DNA of 64,000 nucleotides from Microbacterium lacus (GCF_039531105.1 NZ_BAAAPK010000003.1:1-64000); one strand, 5' to 3'; counted from the first letter of the stretch, positions 37,544 to 47,472 are shown. Program-made: numbers and translations. The notes: generated by a model from the sequence alone, not told the origin.

Positions 37544-38515
37544 GTGAACAGACGCGACATGATCCTCGCGGCGAGCGTCGCGAGCCTGTGGGGCTTCAAC
37601 TTCGTCGTGATCGATTGGGGGATGCGCGGCATCCCGCCCCTGCTCTTCGTCGCGATCCGCTTCCTCGTCGTCGCGGCGGCGGTCGTGTTCGTGCCGCGGC
37701 CGGCGACCTCGTGGCGGACGATCGTCGGGGTCGGGCTCTTCATGAGTCTCGGGCAATTCGGTCTGCTGTACACATCGATGGCGCTCGGCCTGCAGCCCGG
37801 GCTCGCGGCGCTCCTGCTGCAGGCGCAGGCGGTCTTCACGATCGTGATCGCGGCCGGCGTCCTGAAGGAACGGCCGACCGTGTGGCAGGTGGTCGGCGTC
37901 GCCGTGGGCGTGATCGGGCTCGCGGTGGTCGCGGTGGGTCGCGGCGGCAACGCCCCGGCGCTCGCCGTCATGCTCGCCCTCGCCGCCGCCGCCTCGTGGG
38001 CGATCGGCAATGTGATCTCGCGGCGGGCGGGGGTCGTGCGCGGCTCGGGACGGTTCGGCGCGCTCTCGCTCACGGTGTGGTCGGCGCTCGTCGTCCCTGT
38101 GCCCGCCCTCGCGCTGTCGTTCGCGATCGAGGGTCCCGCGGCGATCGGCACGGGACTCGCCGCCTTCGGCTGGCGGCCCGTGCTGTCGACGCTGTACACC
38201 GCCGTCCTGTGCACGATCATCGGCTACGCGATCTTCAACGGACTGCTCGCCCGCAACCGCTCGGCGGCGGTCGTGCCGTGGGTGCTGCTGGCGCCGGTCG
38301 TCGCCATGGCCTCGGCGGCACTGCTCCTCAGGCAGATCCCGACGATCGCCGAGGCCGTCGGTGGGCTGCTCCTGGTCGCCGGGGTGCTGGTGACCAGTCT
38401 CCGCTCCCGGCGCGTCGCCGCCCAGCCGTCGGGCCCCGATTTGGGCCCGGGTGCCGAGTCCGGCCCTCGACCCGGGACCGGTCTGCCGGCATCCACCGTG
38501 CCGAAACACGGCTGA
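37544..38515 (+). CDS. EamA/DMT-superfamily transporter
   Basis: A 323-residue membrane protein with ten hydrophobic segments in two EamA halves (about 8-135 and 145-290). ILAASVASLWGFNFVVIDWG opens the first half and SWAIGNVISRRAG starts the second. The last 35 residues are a polar Pro/Gly/Arg tail. Members export amino acids or metabolites; the direction and substrate here are unknown. GTG start at 37544. The divergent LysR gene suggests substrate-induced expression, as in YdeD-type exporters. Confidence 0.9.
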   Translation: MNRRDMILAASVASLWGFNFVVIDWGMRGIPPLLFVAIRFLVVAAAVVFVPRPATSWRTIVGVGLFMSLGQFGLLYTSMALGLQPGLAALLLQAQAVFTIVIAAGVLKERPTVWQVVGVAVGVIGLAVVAVGRGGNAPALAVMLALAAAASWAIGNVISRRAGVVRGSGRFGALSLTVWSALVVPVPALALSFAIEGPAAIGTGLAAFGWRPVLSTLYTAVLCTIIGYAIFNGLLARNRSAAVVPWVLLAPVVAMASAALLLRQIPTIAEAVGGLLLVAGVLVTSLRSRRVAAQPSGPDLGPGAESGPRPGTGLPASTVPKHG

Positions 38516-38613
38516 GTGGGACTCGGCGCCGGCACGGGTCGCGGAATTCCGGGAGGCGTTCATCCCACCCGCCCCGCCCGGCAGTACTTCGGTACGTGGA
38601 TAGGCTGACACCC

Positions 38614-39573
38614 GTGACCACCGAGCCCGAGACTCCGCCGCGACGCACCTACAGCTACCTGGGCCCGGCGGGCACGTTCACCGAGGCGGCGCTCGCGCAG
38701 GTTCCGGAGGCGCGCGGACACACGTGGCGCCCGGTCCGCAACGTCGGGGAAGCGCTCGCCGACGTCGTCGAGGGCCGTTCGGATGCCGCCATGATCGCGA
38801 TCGAGAACTCGATCGACGGCGGCGTCTCGACCGCCCAGGACGCCCTCGCGACGATGCCCGGCCTGCGGATCGTCGGCGAATACCTCGTCCCCGTCGACTT
38901 CGTGCTCGTCGCCCGACCCGGCACGAAGCTCGAGGACGTCTCCCTCGTCGCCGCTCATCCTGTCGCCTACGCGCAATGCCTGCGGTGGCTCACCGAGAAC
39001 CTGCCCGCCCACGCGCACCTGCCCGCGGCGAGCAATGTGGCCAGCGCGGTCGGCCTTCTCGACGGGACGAGCGATGCGGATGCCGCCATCTCGCCCCCCG
39101 GAATCCTCGAGCACCACGAACTCGAGCTGCTCGCCGAGAAGATCGGCGACAACCCCGAGGCGGTCACCCGGTTCGTGCTCGTCGCCCGGACGACCGCTCC
39201 GCCGGCCCCGACCGGCGCCGATAAGACCTCGCTGATCGCGGAGCTGCCCGAAGACCACCCCGGCGCGCTGCTGGAGATGCTCGAGCAGTTCGCCACGCGC
39301 GGCATCAACCTCTCGCTCCTGGCCTCCCGCCCGATCGGCGACGCCCTCGGCCGGTACCGCTTCGTGATCGACGCCGACGGGCACATCGAGGACGAGCGCA
39401 TGGCGGACGCCCTTCTCGGCCTGCGCCGTTTCAGCCCGAAGGTGATCTTCCTGGGCTCGTACCCGCGCGCCGACCGCGCGATCGTGCGCTACCCCGAGCG
39501 CTACTCCGACGACGTCTTCGTCGAGGCGCGGGACTGGCTGCGGGCCCTGGTCAGCGGCGAACCGGAGGTGTGA
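38614..39573 (+). CDS. pheA: Prephenate dehydratase
   Basis: A 319-residue enzyme of phenylalanine synthesis, making phenylpyruvate from prephenate. YSYLGPAGTFTEAALAQ near the N-terminus and AMIAIENSIDGGVSTAQDAL near 65-84 are PDT motifs. The NPEAVTRFVLVAR (TRF) motif near 190 is catalytic. The ACT domain from about 215 has DHPGALLEMLEQFATRGINL and ASRPIGDALGRYRFVID; the family ESRP reads ASRP here, which touches the Phe-binding site. GTG 38614 is 7 bases after TAGGCT (38601-38606), a clear leaderless arrangement. Confidence 0.95.
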   Translation: MTTEPETPPRRTYSYLGPAGTFTEAALAQVPEARGHTWRPVRNVGEALADVVEGRSDAAMIAIENSIDGGVSTAQDALATMPGLRIVGEYLVPVDFVLVARPGTKLEDVSLVAAHPVAYAQCLRWLTENLPAHAHLPAASNVASAVGLLDGTSDADAAISPPGILEHHELELLAEKIGDNPEAVTRFVLVARTTAPPAPTGADKTSLIAELPEDHPGALLEMLEQFATRGINLSLLASRPIGDALGRYRFVIDADGHIEDERMADALLGLRRFSPKVIFLGSYPRADRAIVRYPERYSDDVFVEARDWLRALVSGEPEV

Positions 39574-39575
39574 CG

Positions 39576-40025
39576 ATGCCGATCTCCGACGCTCCCTTCG
39601 TCTTCGATCCCGCCGATGAGGTGCACGCCCGCGCGCTCACCCGCCTGGATTCCGAGCAGATCGGGTGGCTCGCCACGACCGGACGCGACGGGTATCCGCA
39701 CGCTGTTCCGATCTGGTTCCTCTGGCGCGACGGTCGCGCGCTCATCTTCAGCGAGCCGGCCACCGCGAAGGTGCGCAACATCCGCCACGACCCGCGCGTC
39801 GCTTTCCACCTGGAGGCGGGCGACGATCACGAGCAGCTGACCGTGCTGCGGGGGACCGCCGAGCTGTCGGCGCAGCCGACGATCGAGTGGCTCGAGTCGG
39901 TGGGTGAGGATTACGCGCGCAAGTATCGCGGCGGACTGGCGGGTCTGAATCTCACGCTCCCGCAGATGGCCGCCCGCTACAGCGTGGTGATCGAGATCAC
40001 GCCTCGGCAGCTCATCTCCTGGTAG
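39576..40025 (+). CDS. Pyridoxamine-5'-phosphate-oxidase-like F420/FMN-dependent protein
   Basis: A 149-residue split-barrel protein of the PNPOx-like type common in actinobacteria (TIGR03667, Rv3369-like). WLATTGRDGYPHAVPIWFLW and AKVRNIRHDPRVAFHLEAG are the flavin/deazaflavin-binding strands. ATG 39576 has GGAGG 7 bases upstream; GTG 39570 overlapping the pheA stop is also in frame. It follows pheA by 2 bases and is probably co-transcribed. A specific reaction cannot be named. Confidence 0.86.
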   Translation: MPISDAPFVFDPADEVHARALTRLDSEQIGWLATTGRDGYPHAVPIWFLWRDGRALIFSEPATAKVRNIRHDPRVAFHLEAGDDHEQLTVLRGTAELSAQPTIEWLESVGEDYARKYRGGLAGLNLTLPQMAARYSVVIEITPRQLISW

Positions 40026-40042
40026 CCGGCCGCCGCCGGCCG

Positions 40043-41095
40043 TCAGGCCGCGAGCAGCTCGAGCGTCTGCCGGCGGGCGAGCGCGGCATCCATCGGCTCG
40101 CCGTCGAACGCTCCCGCGACGGGCGAGATCATGACCTCGTCGACCCCGTGCCGCGTGGCGAACTCGGTGAGCCCGGTGCGCACGTCTTCGCCGCTGCCGA
40201 CGAGCCATCGCCGACGGGCGGCGGCCATGATGCCTTCGGCCTGGACATCGCCCTCGGCCGCGAGGGCGGAACGGGCCTGCTCGACGGTCTCGAGGGCGGT
40301 GAGCGGCTTGCCGGTGCGCAGGCGCGCCATCATCCGCAGCTGCGGAAGGGCGCGGGCCTCTGCTTCCTCGGCGGTGGGCGCGGCGACCGCGTTGATCGTG
40401 AGGAACGTCGCCGGTTCGGGGTGCTCCTCGGACGGCCGGTAGCCGGTGCGGTACAGATCGAGCGCGCGCTCCAACCCCTCGCCGGAGAAGTGGTTGGCGA
40501 AGACGTAGGGCAGACCCAGGGATGCCGCCAGCTGGGCCGAGTAATCGCTCGAGCCCAGCAGCCACACCTCGGGCACGGTCGTCGCCGCGGGGGTGGCGTG
40601 CACGTCGTACGTGCCGCCGCTCGTGAAGCGCACGGTCGCGCCGTCGCCGGAGAGGAGCCCGCGGATGTCGCGCACGTGCTCGGGGAAGCGCTCGACATCC
40701 GAGGTCGTGCCGGCCATGCGCAGGAGCTGCGTGATCACGGGGTCGCTGCCCGGCGCCCGGCCGATGCCGAGGTCGATGCGTCCCGGCGCGAGCGCCTCGA
40801 GTGCGGCGAACTGCTCGGCGACGACGAGCGGTGCGTGGTTGGGGAGCATCACCCCGCCGGATCCGACGCGGATGCGCGTGCTGCGAGCGGCTGCCGCCGC
40901 GATCAGCACGGGCGGGGTCGTCGAGGCCACGGCCGGCATGTTGTGGTGCTCGGCGAACCAGTAGCGGCGGTAGCCGAGCTCATCGGCGCGCTGCACCAGA
41001 TCGAGCGAGGACGCGATCGCCTCCGAACTGGTCTGCGCGGTGCGCACCGGAACGAGGTCGAGGACGGACAGAGCGGGAAGCGCGGGTGAGGACAT
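40043..41095 (-). CDS. LLM-class flavin-dependent oxidoreductase (luciferase-like monooxygenase)
   Basis: A 350-residue TIM-barrel protein. LSVLDLVPVRTAQTSSEAI at the N-terminus, RYWFAEHHNMPAVASTTPPV, VGSGGVMLPNHAPLVVAEQF and GRIDLGIGRAPGSDP identify the alkanal-monooxygenase-like (TIGR03558, MsnO8-like) subgroup that uses FMN. ATG 41095 is chosen; an ATG four codons upstream is in frame. It is convergent with the PNPOx-like gene (17-base gap). The substrate is unknown. Confidence 0.88.
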   Translation of the reverse strand: MSSPALPALSVLDLVPVRTAQTSSEAIASSLDLVQRADELGYRRYWFAEHHNMPAVASTTPPVLIAAAAARSTRIRVGSGGVMLPNHAPLVVAEQFAALEALAPGRIDLGIGRAPGSDPVITQLLRMAGTTSDVERFPEHVRDIRGLLSGDGATVRFTSGGTYDVHATPAATTVPEVWLLGSSDYSAQLAASLGLPYVFANHFSGEGLERALDLYRTGYRPSEEHPEPATFLTINAVAAPTAEEAEARALPQLRMMARLRTGKPLTALETVEQARSALAAEGDVQAEGIMAAARRRWLVGSGEDVRTGLTEFATRHGVDEVMISPVAGAFDGEPMDAALARRQTLELLAA

Positions 41096-41172
41096 CTCAG
41101 GGCACAACCGGCCGGCGTGGGCGGCTATTCCGGCGGCTCCGCCTGCGCGAGGCAGGTGTCCGGCGCGGTGGG

Positions 41173-41247
41173 CGAAAGCACGGGGAGAAATCGGCGCTTC
41201 GGCTGACGATCGGGGCCCGAACCGCTCGATTCACCCCGCGCTTTCAC
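41173..41247. repeat. REP-like inverted repeat, copy C
   Basis: The left arm CGAAAGCACGGGGAGAAATC (41173-41192) and right arm GATTCACCCCGCGCTTTCAC (41228-41247) are imperfectly complementary, with one shifted base. Both carry the GAAAGCRCGGGG core of copies A and B. It fills most of the 179-base gap between the LLM and photolyase genes. Confidence 0.6.
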
Positions 41248-41274
41248 TGCGGTCGCGCGCAACGCCTGCCGGAC

Positions 41275-42654
41275 TCAGCTCCGCGGGGTGCGGCGCATCT
41301 CCTCATAGGCGGCGAGTGCGCGCTTGCGGGTCTCGCCGAGCTCCACGATCGCGTCCTCGGTCGCCTCCCCGCTCGAGTACTCCGGCGCCCACTGCCGGAT
41401 GTACAGCGCGCGCGGGTCGAACTTCTTGGCCTGCAACTCGGGGTTGAACACGCGGAAGTACGGCGCCGCATCGGCGCCCGAGCCCGCGACCCACTGCCAG
41501 TTGAACGGGTTCGAGGCGCCGTCGGCGTCGACGAGCGTGTCCCAGAACCACTCCTCGCCCCGCCGCCAGTCGATCAGCAGGTTCTTGATGAGGAAGGACG
41601 CGGTGACCATCCGGATCCGGTTGTGCATGATGCCGGTGTGCCAGAGTTCGCGCATTCCGGCGTCGACGAGGGGGATGCCGGTCTTCCCCTTCTGCCAGGC
41701 TTCGAGCTGCGTGGGCTTGAGCCGCGGCCAGGGGAACGCGTCGAACTCGGACCGCAGGTTCTTCGTCGCGAGATCCGGGAAGTGGAACAGCGTGTGCGCG
41801 GCGAACTCGCGCCAGCCGATCTCGGAGAGGAACCGCCCCGCGGACGCGGCCTTCGCCCCGGTGCCGCGGGCCTCCGCCGTCTCGTGCCACACCTGGTACG
41901 GGCTGATCTCGCCCCACCGCAGGCGCGGCGAGAGCCGGGAGGTCGAGCCGGTGGACGGCTCGTCGCGCGAGTCGTCGTACGAGCCCAGGTCCTCGGCGAG
42001 GAAATCGCGCAGCCGCGCCCGCGCCGCCGGCTCGCCCGGCTCCCAGGTCTCACGCAGACCCGCCGCCCAGTCGGGCTTCGTCGGCAGCAGCTCCCAATCG
42101 TCGAGGTCGTCGCTCTTCGGTGTCCGGCCGGGCGCCGGCACCTCGCGCGGCTCGGGGAGGGGCGCCCGCGGCGCGGGCATCGCCTGGCACGCCCGCCAGA
42201 ACGGGGTGAACACGGCGTACGGGGTGCCGGCACCCGTGGTCACGGTCCACGGCTCGAACAGCAGGGAGCCCGCGAAGGATTCCACCGTGAGCCCGTCCGC
42301 GCGCAGGCCGTCCTTCAGGTCGGCGTCGATCGCCCGCTCGGCGCCGCCGTAGCGCCGGTTCCAGAACACCGCTCCCGCACCGGACTCCTTCGCGACGTCG
42401 CGGATGACCCGCCCCGCGGGGCCGCGGCGCAGCACGAGCGCGCCGCCCCGCTCGGCGAGGCGCTCGCCGAGAGACGCGAGCGAGCCGTGCAGCCACCACT
42501 TCGCGGCGCCGCCGAGGGGCCGGATGCCGTCGGACTCCTCGTCGAAGACGTACAGCGCGATGATCGGCTCGTCCCGATCGATCGCGGCGCGGAGGGCCGG
42601 GTTGTCGGCCAGACGCAGGTCGTCGCGGAACCAGACGATCGAGGGCGCAGTCAT
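41275..42654 (-). CDS. Deoxyribodipyrimidine photolyase (class I)
   Basis: A 459-residue photolyase that splits pyrimidine dimers using blue light and FADH-. SIVWFRDDLRLADNPAL opens the antenna alpha/beta domain. The FAD domain shows RLSPRLRWGEISPYQVWHE, FLSEIGWREFAAHTLFHFP, and the conserved NRIRMVTASFLIKNLLIDWR followed by NPFNWQWVAGSGADAAPYFR; the photoreduction tryptophans lie in these stretches. ATG 42654 is 6 bases after TACGAT (42661-42666 on this strand), with no ribosome site, so a leaderless start is likely. Antenna chromophore unknown. Confidence 0.93.
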   Translation of the reverse strand: MTAPSIVWFRDDLRLADNPALRAAIDRDEPIIALYVFDEESDGIRPLGGAAKWWLHGSLASLGERLAERGGALVLRRGPAGRVIRDVAKESGAGAVFWNRRYGGAERAIDADLKDGLRADGLTVESFAGSLLFEPWTVTTGAGTPYAVFTPFWRACQAMPAPRAPLPEPREVPAPGRTPKSDDLDDWELLPTKPDWAAGLRETWEPGEPAARARLRDFLAEDLGSYDDSRDEPSTGSTSRLSPRLRWGEISPYQVWHETAEARGTGAKAASAGRFLSEIGWREFAAHTLFHFPDLATKNLRSEFDAFPWPRLKPTQLEAWQKGKTGIPLVDAGMRELWHTGIMHNRIRMVTASFLIKNLLIDWRRGEEWFWDTLVDADGASNPFNWQWVAGSGADAAPYFRVFNPELQAKKFDPRALYIRQWAPEYSSGEATEDAIVELGETRKRALAAYEEMRRTPRS

Positions 42655-42763
42655 CCTCGGATCGTAACCGCGCCACGGCGCCCCCCGGCCCGTTCGCGCC
42701 GGGCTTGACACGGCCACGGGATACGCTGACCACCTGGGGATCGGGCCGGGGGCAGGGGCGCTC

Positions 42764-44014
42764 ATGCACACGACGAAGCGAGCTCTCGCGGGAGCGGCGC
42801 TGTGTCTTGCCGTCGTCATGTCCGGGTGCACGGCGCCCGCGCCCGAAGCGAGCCCGACGGCGGCCACCCCGGCGGTGTCCGCCGATGGCGGCGAGGTCGC
42901 GGCGATCCAAGACGCCGTCGAGCGGACGATGGCGGACGCGCACGTCCGCGCCGCGATCGTCCGGGTCCTTCGCGGCGATCAGGTGGTCATCACGCAGGCG
43001 TGGGGGGAATCGATGCCCGGGGTGCCGGCGACGACGGACATGCACTTCCGCAGCGGCGCCGTATCGATCCCTCAGGCGGCGACCGTGCTGTTCCAGCTCG
43101 TCGACGACGGCACCGTGAGCCTCGACGACACGATCGACCAGTGGCTGCCCGACGTCCCCCACGCGGATCAGGTCACCCTCGGGCAGCTCGCCCAGATGAC
43201 ATCCGGCTACGCCGACTACGTGCAGGACGCCTCCTTCATCGAGGAGTTCACCCGCGACCCGTTCCGCCAGTGGACGCCGCAGGAGCTCTACACGTACGGC
43301 ACCGACCAGCCTCTCCTGTACGAACCGGGCACCAATTGGGATTACGCCCACACCAACTACGTGCTGCTCTCACTCGCGCTGCAGGAGATCACCGGACGGC
43401 CGCTGGCGACCGAGATCCAGGACCGCATCCTGGACCCGCTGGGGATGACCGAGACGGCCGATCCCGGAACACCGGAGATCCTGACGCCGGTGCTCCACGC
43501 GTTCGACAGCGAACGGCGCGAGTATCTCGGCATCCCCGCGGACCGGCTCTTCATCGAGGACTCCACGTACTGGAACCCGTCGTGGTCGCTCGGTCCCGGA
43601 CTCGTGCAGAACACCGACATCACGGACATGGCCACCATCGCCCGGGCCGTCGGCCGCGGCGAGCTCATCAGCGACGAGTCGTACGAGCGGATGATCGCAC
43701 CGACGCTGCGCGGAAAGACGACGGCGCTGCCGGCGTGCCCGAACACGTGTTTCGTGCAGAACGAGTTCTACACGTACGGGTTCGGCATCGTGCTGTCCGG
43801 CGACTGGCTGCTGCAGAACCCGCAGTATCACGGCTTCGCCGGTGTCGCCGCCCACCTTCCCGCGGACGACATCACGATCGCGATCGCGGCGACGTACGCG
43901 GACGAGGCGTACGACCCGGTCAGCGGTGCGCCGCTGATCGCCAACATCGCCAATCCGCTCTTCACCGCGGTCGCGGAGGTCGTCGCACCGGATGCGGCCA
44001 CCCCGGGAACCTGA
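42764..44014 (+). CDS. Beta-lactamase/class C-like serine-hydrolase lipoprotein lacking catalytic residues
   Basis: A 416-residue secreted protein. The lipobox VVMSGC (Cys about 22) anchors it, with a Thr/Ala/Pro-rich tether to about residue 45. The fold is that of the class C beta-lactamase/esterase family: VTLGQLAQMTSGYADY and YEPGTNWDYAHTNYVLLSLAL align well. The active-site SxxK motif, normally FRIGSxTK, reads FRSGAVSI near 93-100, so both the catalytic Ser and Lys are missing. The YSN motif reads YAH. It is probably a binding or scaffold protein at the cell surface. ATG 42764 follows a GGGGGCAGGGG stretch, and TACGCT lies further upstream. Confidence 0.85.
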   Translation: MHTTKRALAGAALCLAVVMSGCTAPAPEASPTAATPAVSADGGEVAAIQDAVERTMADAHVRAAIVRVLRGDQVVITQAWGESMPGVPATTDMHFRSGAVSIPQAATVLFQLVDDGTVSLDDTIDQWLPDVPHADQVTLGQLAQMTSGYADYVQDASFIEEFTRDPFRQWTPQELYTYGTDQPLLYEPGTNWDYAHTNYVLLSLALQEITGRPLATEIQDRILDPLGMTETADPGTPEILTPVLHAFDSERREYLGIPADRLFIEDSTYWNPSWSLGPGLVQNTDITDMATIARAVGRGELISDESYERMIAPTLRGKTTALPACPNTCFVQNEFYTYGFGIVLSGDWLLQNPQYHGFAGVAAHLPADDITIAIAATYADEAYDPVSGAPLIANIANPLFTAVAEVVAPDAATPGT

Positions 44015-44020
44015 TCGGGG

Positions 44021-45013
44021 TCAGAGCCGCGAGGTGTCGTGCCCCTTCGGCACCACGGTGATCAGTCCGCCGGGGACGACCCGCGCGCGCAGCCGCACGG
44101 CCGTGCCGAACTCATCGCCGTCCAGCTGCACCGGCTGCGGCGTCTCGCTCGCGACGTCCAAGCCGGTGCCGTGCGCGTACAGCACCGAGTTGTCCTCCGT
44201 ACGCAGGGCCAGCACCTGTCGGCCGGCGCGGAACCGCCGCAGCACGCTGTTGTCCCACGCGACGCGACGCCAGACCAGGATCCAGCCGAGTGCGTTCTTC
44301 GGCTGGAAGATCGCGATGTCCAGTTCGCCGTCCGACACGGATGCCGAGGGGATGAGTTCCAGGCCGGCCGGAAGCGATCCGCAGTTCGCGATCAGGATCG
44401 ACTGCACCTTCGCCGAGTGCAGGCGCCTGCCCGCGACCTGATAGGCGATGCGGAAGGGCTTCGCGCCCGCGAGCGAGCGCGCCGCGCCGTCGACGTACGC
44501 GATCCAGCCGACGCGCTTCTTGAGGTCCCCGCTCGTGTTCGCGATCATCGCGGCGTCCAGCCCCATGCCGCCCATGACGACGAACGCCCGCTCCTCGCTC
44601 GTGCCGTCCTGCCGCCGGATCGCCGCGAACCCCACGTCGACGCCGATGCGATCGCCGTCGAACGTCGCCTGCACCATGGCGGCGGCATCCGTCAGCGGCA
44701 GCAGCAGGTTGCGGGCGAGGAGGTTGCCGGTGCCGCTCGGGACGATCGTGAGGGGCACGCCGCTCTCGCTCATCGCCTCGACGACCGCGCGCACCGTACC
44801 GTCGCCGCCCGCGACGAGGACGGCATCCGCGCCCGCCTCCAGGGCCTGCCGCGTGACTCCGGCGCCGAGATCCTGGATCGTGGTCTCGAAGAACAGCGGC
44901 GCACCCCAGCCCGCAGCGGCGGAGAGCCGCGCGACGGTGGCGCGGAGGGCCTTGCCGTCGGCCTTCACGGGGTTGTACACGAGCGCCGCGTGGCGGGCGG
45001 CGGGCTCGGTCAT
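44021..45013 (-). CDS. Diacylglycerol kinase-family lipid kinase
   Basis: A 330-residue DagK/YegS/LCB5-type kinase. [16 protein letters not shown] starts the catalytic domain, [16 protein letters not shown] near 73-88 is the nucleotide-binding GGDGT motif, and [18 protein letters not shown] near 97-114 the second conserved block. The C-terminal beta-sandwich contains [12 protein letters not shown]. It would phosphorylate diacylglycerol or a related lipid at the membrane. ATG 45013 lies 6 bases after TATCGT; GTG 45019 two codons upstream is less likely because it abuts that box. Divergent from serS. Confidence 0.9.
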   Translation of the reverse strand: MTEPAARHAALVYNPVKADGKALRATVARLSAAAGWGAPLFFETTIQDLGAGVTRQALEAGADAVLVAGGDGTVRAVVEAMSESGVPLTIVPSGTGNLLARNLLLPLTDAAAMVQATFDGDRIGVDVGFAAIRRQDGTSEERAFVVMGGMGLDAAMIANTSGDLKKRVGWIAYVDGAARSLAGAKPFRIAYQVAGRRLHSAKVQSILIANCGSLPAGLELIPSASVSDGELDIAIFQPKNALGWILVWRRVAWDNSVLRRFRAGRQVLALRTEDNSVLYAHGTGLDVASETPQPVQLDGDEFGTAVRLRARVVPGGLITVVPKGHDTSRL

Positions 45014-45109
45014 GCTCACACGATAGTCGGCAAGGGCCGCGGCTCCCGACGGGCCCAGGGCTCCGAGCCGCCGATCGTTCGCCGGATGCCCCTCTATAGA
45101 CTTGGCCGG
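45014..45109. promoter_or_regulatory. Divergent leaderless promoters for the lipid kinase and serS genes
   Basis: On the minus strand TATCGT (45020-45025) is 6 bases from ATG 45013. On the plus strand TAGACT (45097-45102) is 7 bases from GTG 45110. Neither gene has a Shine-Dalgarno site, so both transcripts probably begin at the start codon. Confidence 0.55.
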
Positions 45110-46390
45110 GTGATCGATCTGACGCTTCTCCGCGAGAATCCCGAGCTGGTCGTGCGCTCACAGGAGGCTCGAGGCCACTCGCGCGAATCCGTCGACGCGG
45201 CCCTCGCCGCTGATCGCGACCGCCGGGCCGCGCTCACCGCCTTCGAGGAGCTGCGTGCCGCGCAGAACGCGCACGGCAAGCGTGTCGCGCAGGCGCCGAA
45301 GGAGGAGAAGGCGGCGCTCGTGGCGGAGGCCAAGGCGCTGAGCGACGGTGTCAAGGCCGCCCAGCAGACCCTCAACGCGGCCGAGCAGGCGGCGGATGCG
45401 GCACTCGCGAAGATCGAGAACATCGTGATCGACGGGGTGCCGGCCGGGGGTGAGGAGAACTTCGTCACGCTGCGCACGCACGGTGAGATCCCGACGTTCG
45501 ACTTCGAACCCCGAGACCACCTCGAGCTCGGCGAGCTGCTGGACGCGATCGACATGGAGCGCGGCACGAAGGTCTCGGGCAGCCGGTTCTACTTCCTCAA
45601 GGGCATCGGTGCCCGCCTCGAGCTCGCGCTCATGACGCTCGCCCTCGACCGCGCGCTCCAGGCGGGGTTCGTCCCGCTCATCCCGCCGACGCTCGTGCGT
45701 CCCGAGGTCATGCGCGGGACCGGCTTCCTCGGCGAGCACGCCGACGAGATCTACCACCTCGACGAGGACGACCTCTACCTCGTCGGCACGAGCGAAGTGC
45801 CGCTCGCGGGCTACCACATGGACGAGATCCTCGACCTGTCGAGTGGTCCGAAGCGGTACGCCGGATGGTCGACCTGCTACCGCCGTGAGGCGGGCTCCTA
45901 CGGCAAGGACACCCGTGGCATCATCCGCGTGCACCAGTTCAACAAGCTCGAGATGTTCGTCCACACGACGGTGGCGGATGCCGAGGCCGAGCACCTGCGG
46001 CTCGTCGAGCTGCAGGAGCAGATGCTGCAGAGCCTGGGCCTGAGCTATCGCGTGATCGACGTCGCCGCCGGCGACCTGGGTTCGAGTGCCGCGCGCAAGT
46101 ACGACGTCGAGGCATGGGTGCCGACGCAGGGTGCGTACCGCGAGCTGACCTCGACGTCGAACTGCACGACGTACCAGGCGCGCCGGCTCGGCATCCGTCA
46201 CCGTCCGGCACTCGAGGACGGCGCCGCGGGCAAGACCCAGCCCGTCGCGACGCTGAACGGCACGCTCGCGACGACGCGCTGGATCGTCGCGCTCCTGGAG
46301 ACGCATCAGCGGGCCGACGGCTCGGTGGTCGTGCCCGAGGTGCTGCGGCCCTACCTCGGCGGCCTCGAGGTCATGGAGCCCACCGCGTGA
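45110..46390 (+). CDS. serS: Seryl-tRNA synthetase
   Basis: A 426-residue class II synthetase charging tRNA-Ser. The N-terminal coiled-coil arm (about 25-105, rich in Ala, Lys, Glu) grips the long variable arm of the tRNA. Motif 2 lies in [26 protein letters not shown] (Arg contacts ATP), and motif 3 in [13 protein letters not shown]...[22 protein letters not shown] 45110 is chosen from the TAGACT-N7-GTG arrangement and from the family start [11 protein letters not shown]. Two tRNA-Ser genes lie within 7 kb downstream. Its stop overlaps the HAD gene. Confidence 0.96.
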   Translation: MIDLTLLRENPELVVRSQEARGHSRESVDAALAADRDRRAALTAFEELRAAQNAHGKRVAQAPKEEKAALVAEAKALSDGVKAAQQTLNAAEQAADAALAKIENIVIDGVPAGGEENFVTLRTHGEIPTFDFEPRDHLELGELLDAIDMERGTKVSGSRFYFLKGIGARLELALMTLALDRALQAGFVPLIPPTLVRPEVMRGTGFLGEHADEIYHLDEDDLYLVGTSEVPLAGYHMDEILDLSSGPKRYAGWSTCYRREAGSYGKDTRGIIRVHQFNKLEMFVHTTVADAEAEHLRLVELQEQMLQSLGLSYRVIDVAAGDLGSSAARKYDVEAWVPTQGAYRELTSTSNCTTYQARRLGIRHRPALEDGAAGKTQPVATLNGTLATTRWIVALLETHQRADGSVVVPEVLRPYLGGLEVMEPTA

Positions 46391-47196
46391 CGGCAGCCGG
46401 CTCGGCCGAGCGGCGCCTGGTCGTCCTCGACATCGACGGCACGGTGATCCTCGAGGACGAGACCATGAGCCCCGGTGTCGTGGACGCCGTCCGTGCCGCC
46501 GAGAAGGCCGGTGCCGAGGTCATGCTCGCGACCGGGCGCAGCTGGGAGGGCACGGAGGAGATCCTGCACGCCCTCGGACTCAGCCCCGAGTTCGTCGTGT
46601 GCTCCAACGGCGCGGTCACCCTCCGTGCGAACGGCGACGGCGAGTACGAGCGCTTCCACATCGAGACGTTCGATCCCGCCGAGGTGCTGGCGCTGCTGGG
46701 CGCACACCTCCCCGACGCGAAGTACATGGTCGAGCTCGCCGACGGGCATCGCCTGTACACCGAGCACCTCGGCGACTGGAATCTCGCGAACGCGACCCGC
46801 GTGCCGTTCGCCGACCTGAGCGCGATGCCGGTCTGCCGCGTCGTCGTGGTCTCGCCGGGGGACAGCGAAGCGGACTTCGTCGAGCTCGTCGAACGCATCG
46901 GGCTGAACGAGGTCTCCTACGCGGTCGGCTGGACCGCGTGGCTGGACATCGCCCCGCAGGGCGTTGACAAGGGCACCGCGCTCGAGCGGGTGCGCGAGCT
47001 CCTCGGCATCGACGGGTCGCAGGTCCTCGTGATGGGCGACGGACGCAACGACATCGGCATGTTCGAGTGGGCGCGCCGGGGCGGCGGCCGGGCGGTCGCG
47101 ATGGCGCAGGGTCCGCAAGAGGTCCGGGATGCCGCGGGCGAAGTGACAGGCAGCGTGCAGGACGGCGGCGTGGCCGCGGTGCTGACCGCGCTGTAG
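46387..47196 (+). CDS. HAD-superfamily phosphatase (Cof type)
   Basis: A 269-residue hydrolase. [18 protein letters not shown] holds the nucleophile Asp (motif I, DxDGT), [13 protein letters not shown] motif II, and [17 protein letters not shown] motif IV with the Mg-binding Asp residues; the middle segment is a C2B-type cap. GTG 46387 overlaps the serS stop (GTGA), so the genes are coupled, an arrangement often seen in actinobacteria. The substrate is probably a sugar phosphate or nucleotide but is not defined. Confidence 0.9.
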   Translation: MTAAGSAERRLVVLDIDGTVILEDETMSPGVVDAVRAAEKAGAEVMLATGRSWEGTEEILHALGLSPEFVVCSNGAVTLRANGDGEYERFHIETFDPAEVLALLGAHLPDAKYMVELADGHRLYTEHLGDWNLANATRVPFADLSAMPVCRVVVVSPGDSEADFVELVERIGLNEVSYAVGWTAWLDIAPQGVDKGTALERVRELLGIDGSQVLVMGDGRNDIGMFEWARRGGGRAVAMAQGPQEVRDAAGEVTGSVQDGGVAAVLTAL

Positions 47197-47208
47197 TCCA
47201 CGCGCGGT

Positions 47209-47226
47209 GCGCGGGAGAGCCCGCGC
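47209..47226 (+). terminator. Hairpin after the serS-HAD pair
   Basis: GCGCGGG and CCCGCGC pair perfectly around AGAG, 12 bases after the HAD stop. It lacks a U-run. It separates the operon from the tRNA-Ser gene at 47330. Confidence 0.5.
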
Positions 47227-47329
47227 GGGCGCGCCGCACAGGACCTCCTCAGGCGCTGCTGGAACAATCGGTGAACAGTGCTGTCGGTTAGACTCGACGA
47301 CTGTTCGGCGTGTGCTTCGGCATCCGTCG

Positions 47330-47414
47330 GGAGGGTTGTCCGAGCGGCCGATGGACCTGGTCTTGAAAACCAGTGGGCAGCAATGTCCCGTGGGTTCGAA
47401 TCCCACACCCTCCG
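47330..47414 (+). tRNA. tRNA-Ser (anticodon UGA)
   Basis: Acceptor arms GGAGGGT (47330-47336) and ACCCTCC (47407-47413) pair, with discriminator G 47414. The anticodon loop CTTGAAA carries TGA, flanked by TGGT/ACCA-type stem bases. A long variable arm and the GGTTCGAATCC T-arm are present. CCA is not encoded. The 85-base length and class II variable arm fit serine. Confidence 0.95.
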
Positions 47415-47472
47415 CTGAGCCGTGGGTGTGCTCTCGAGCCCCGCACCCGCAGAGCATCCCGAGAGGACCCGA

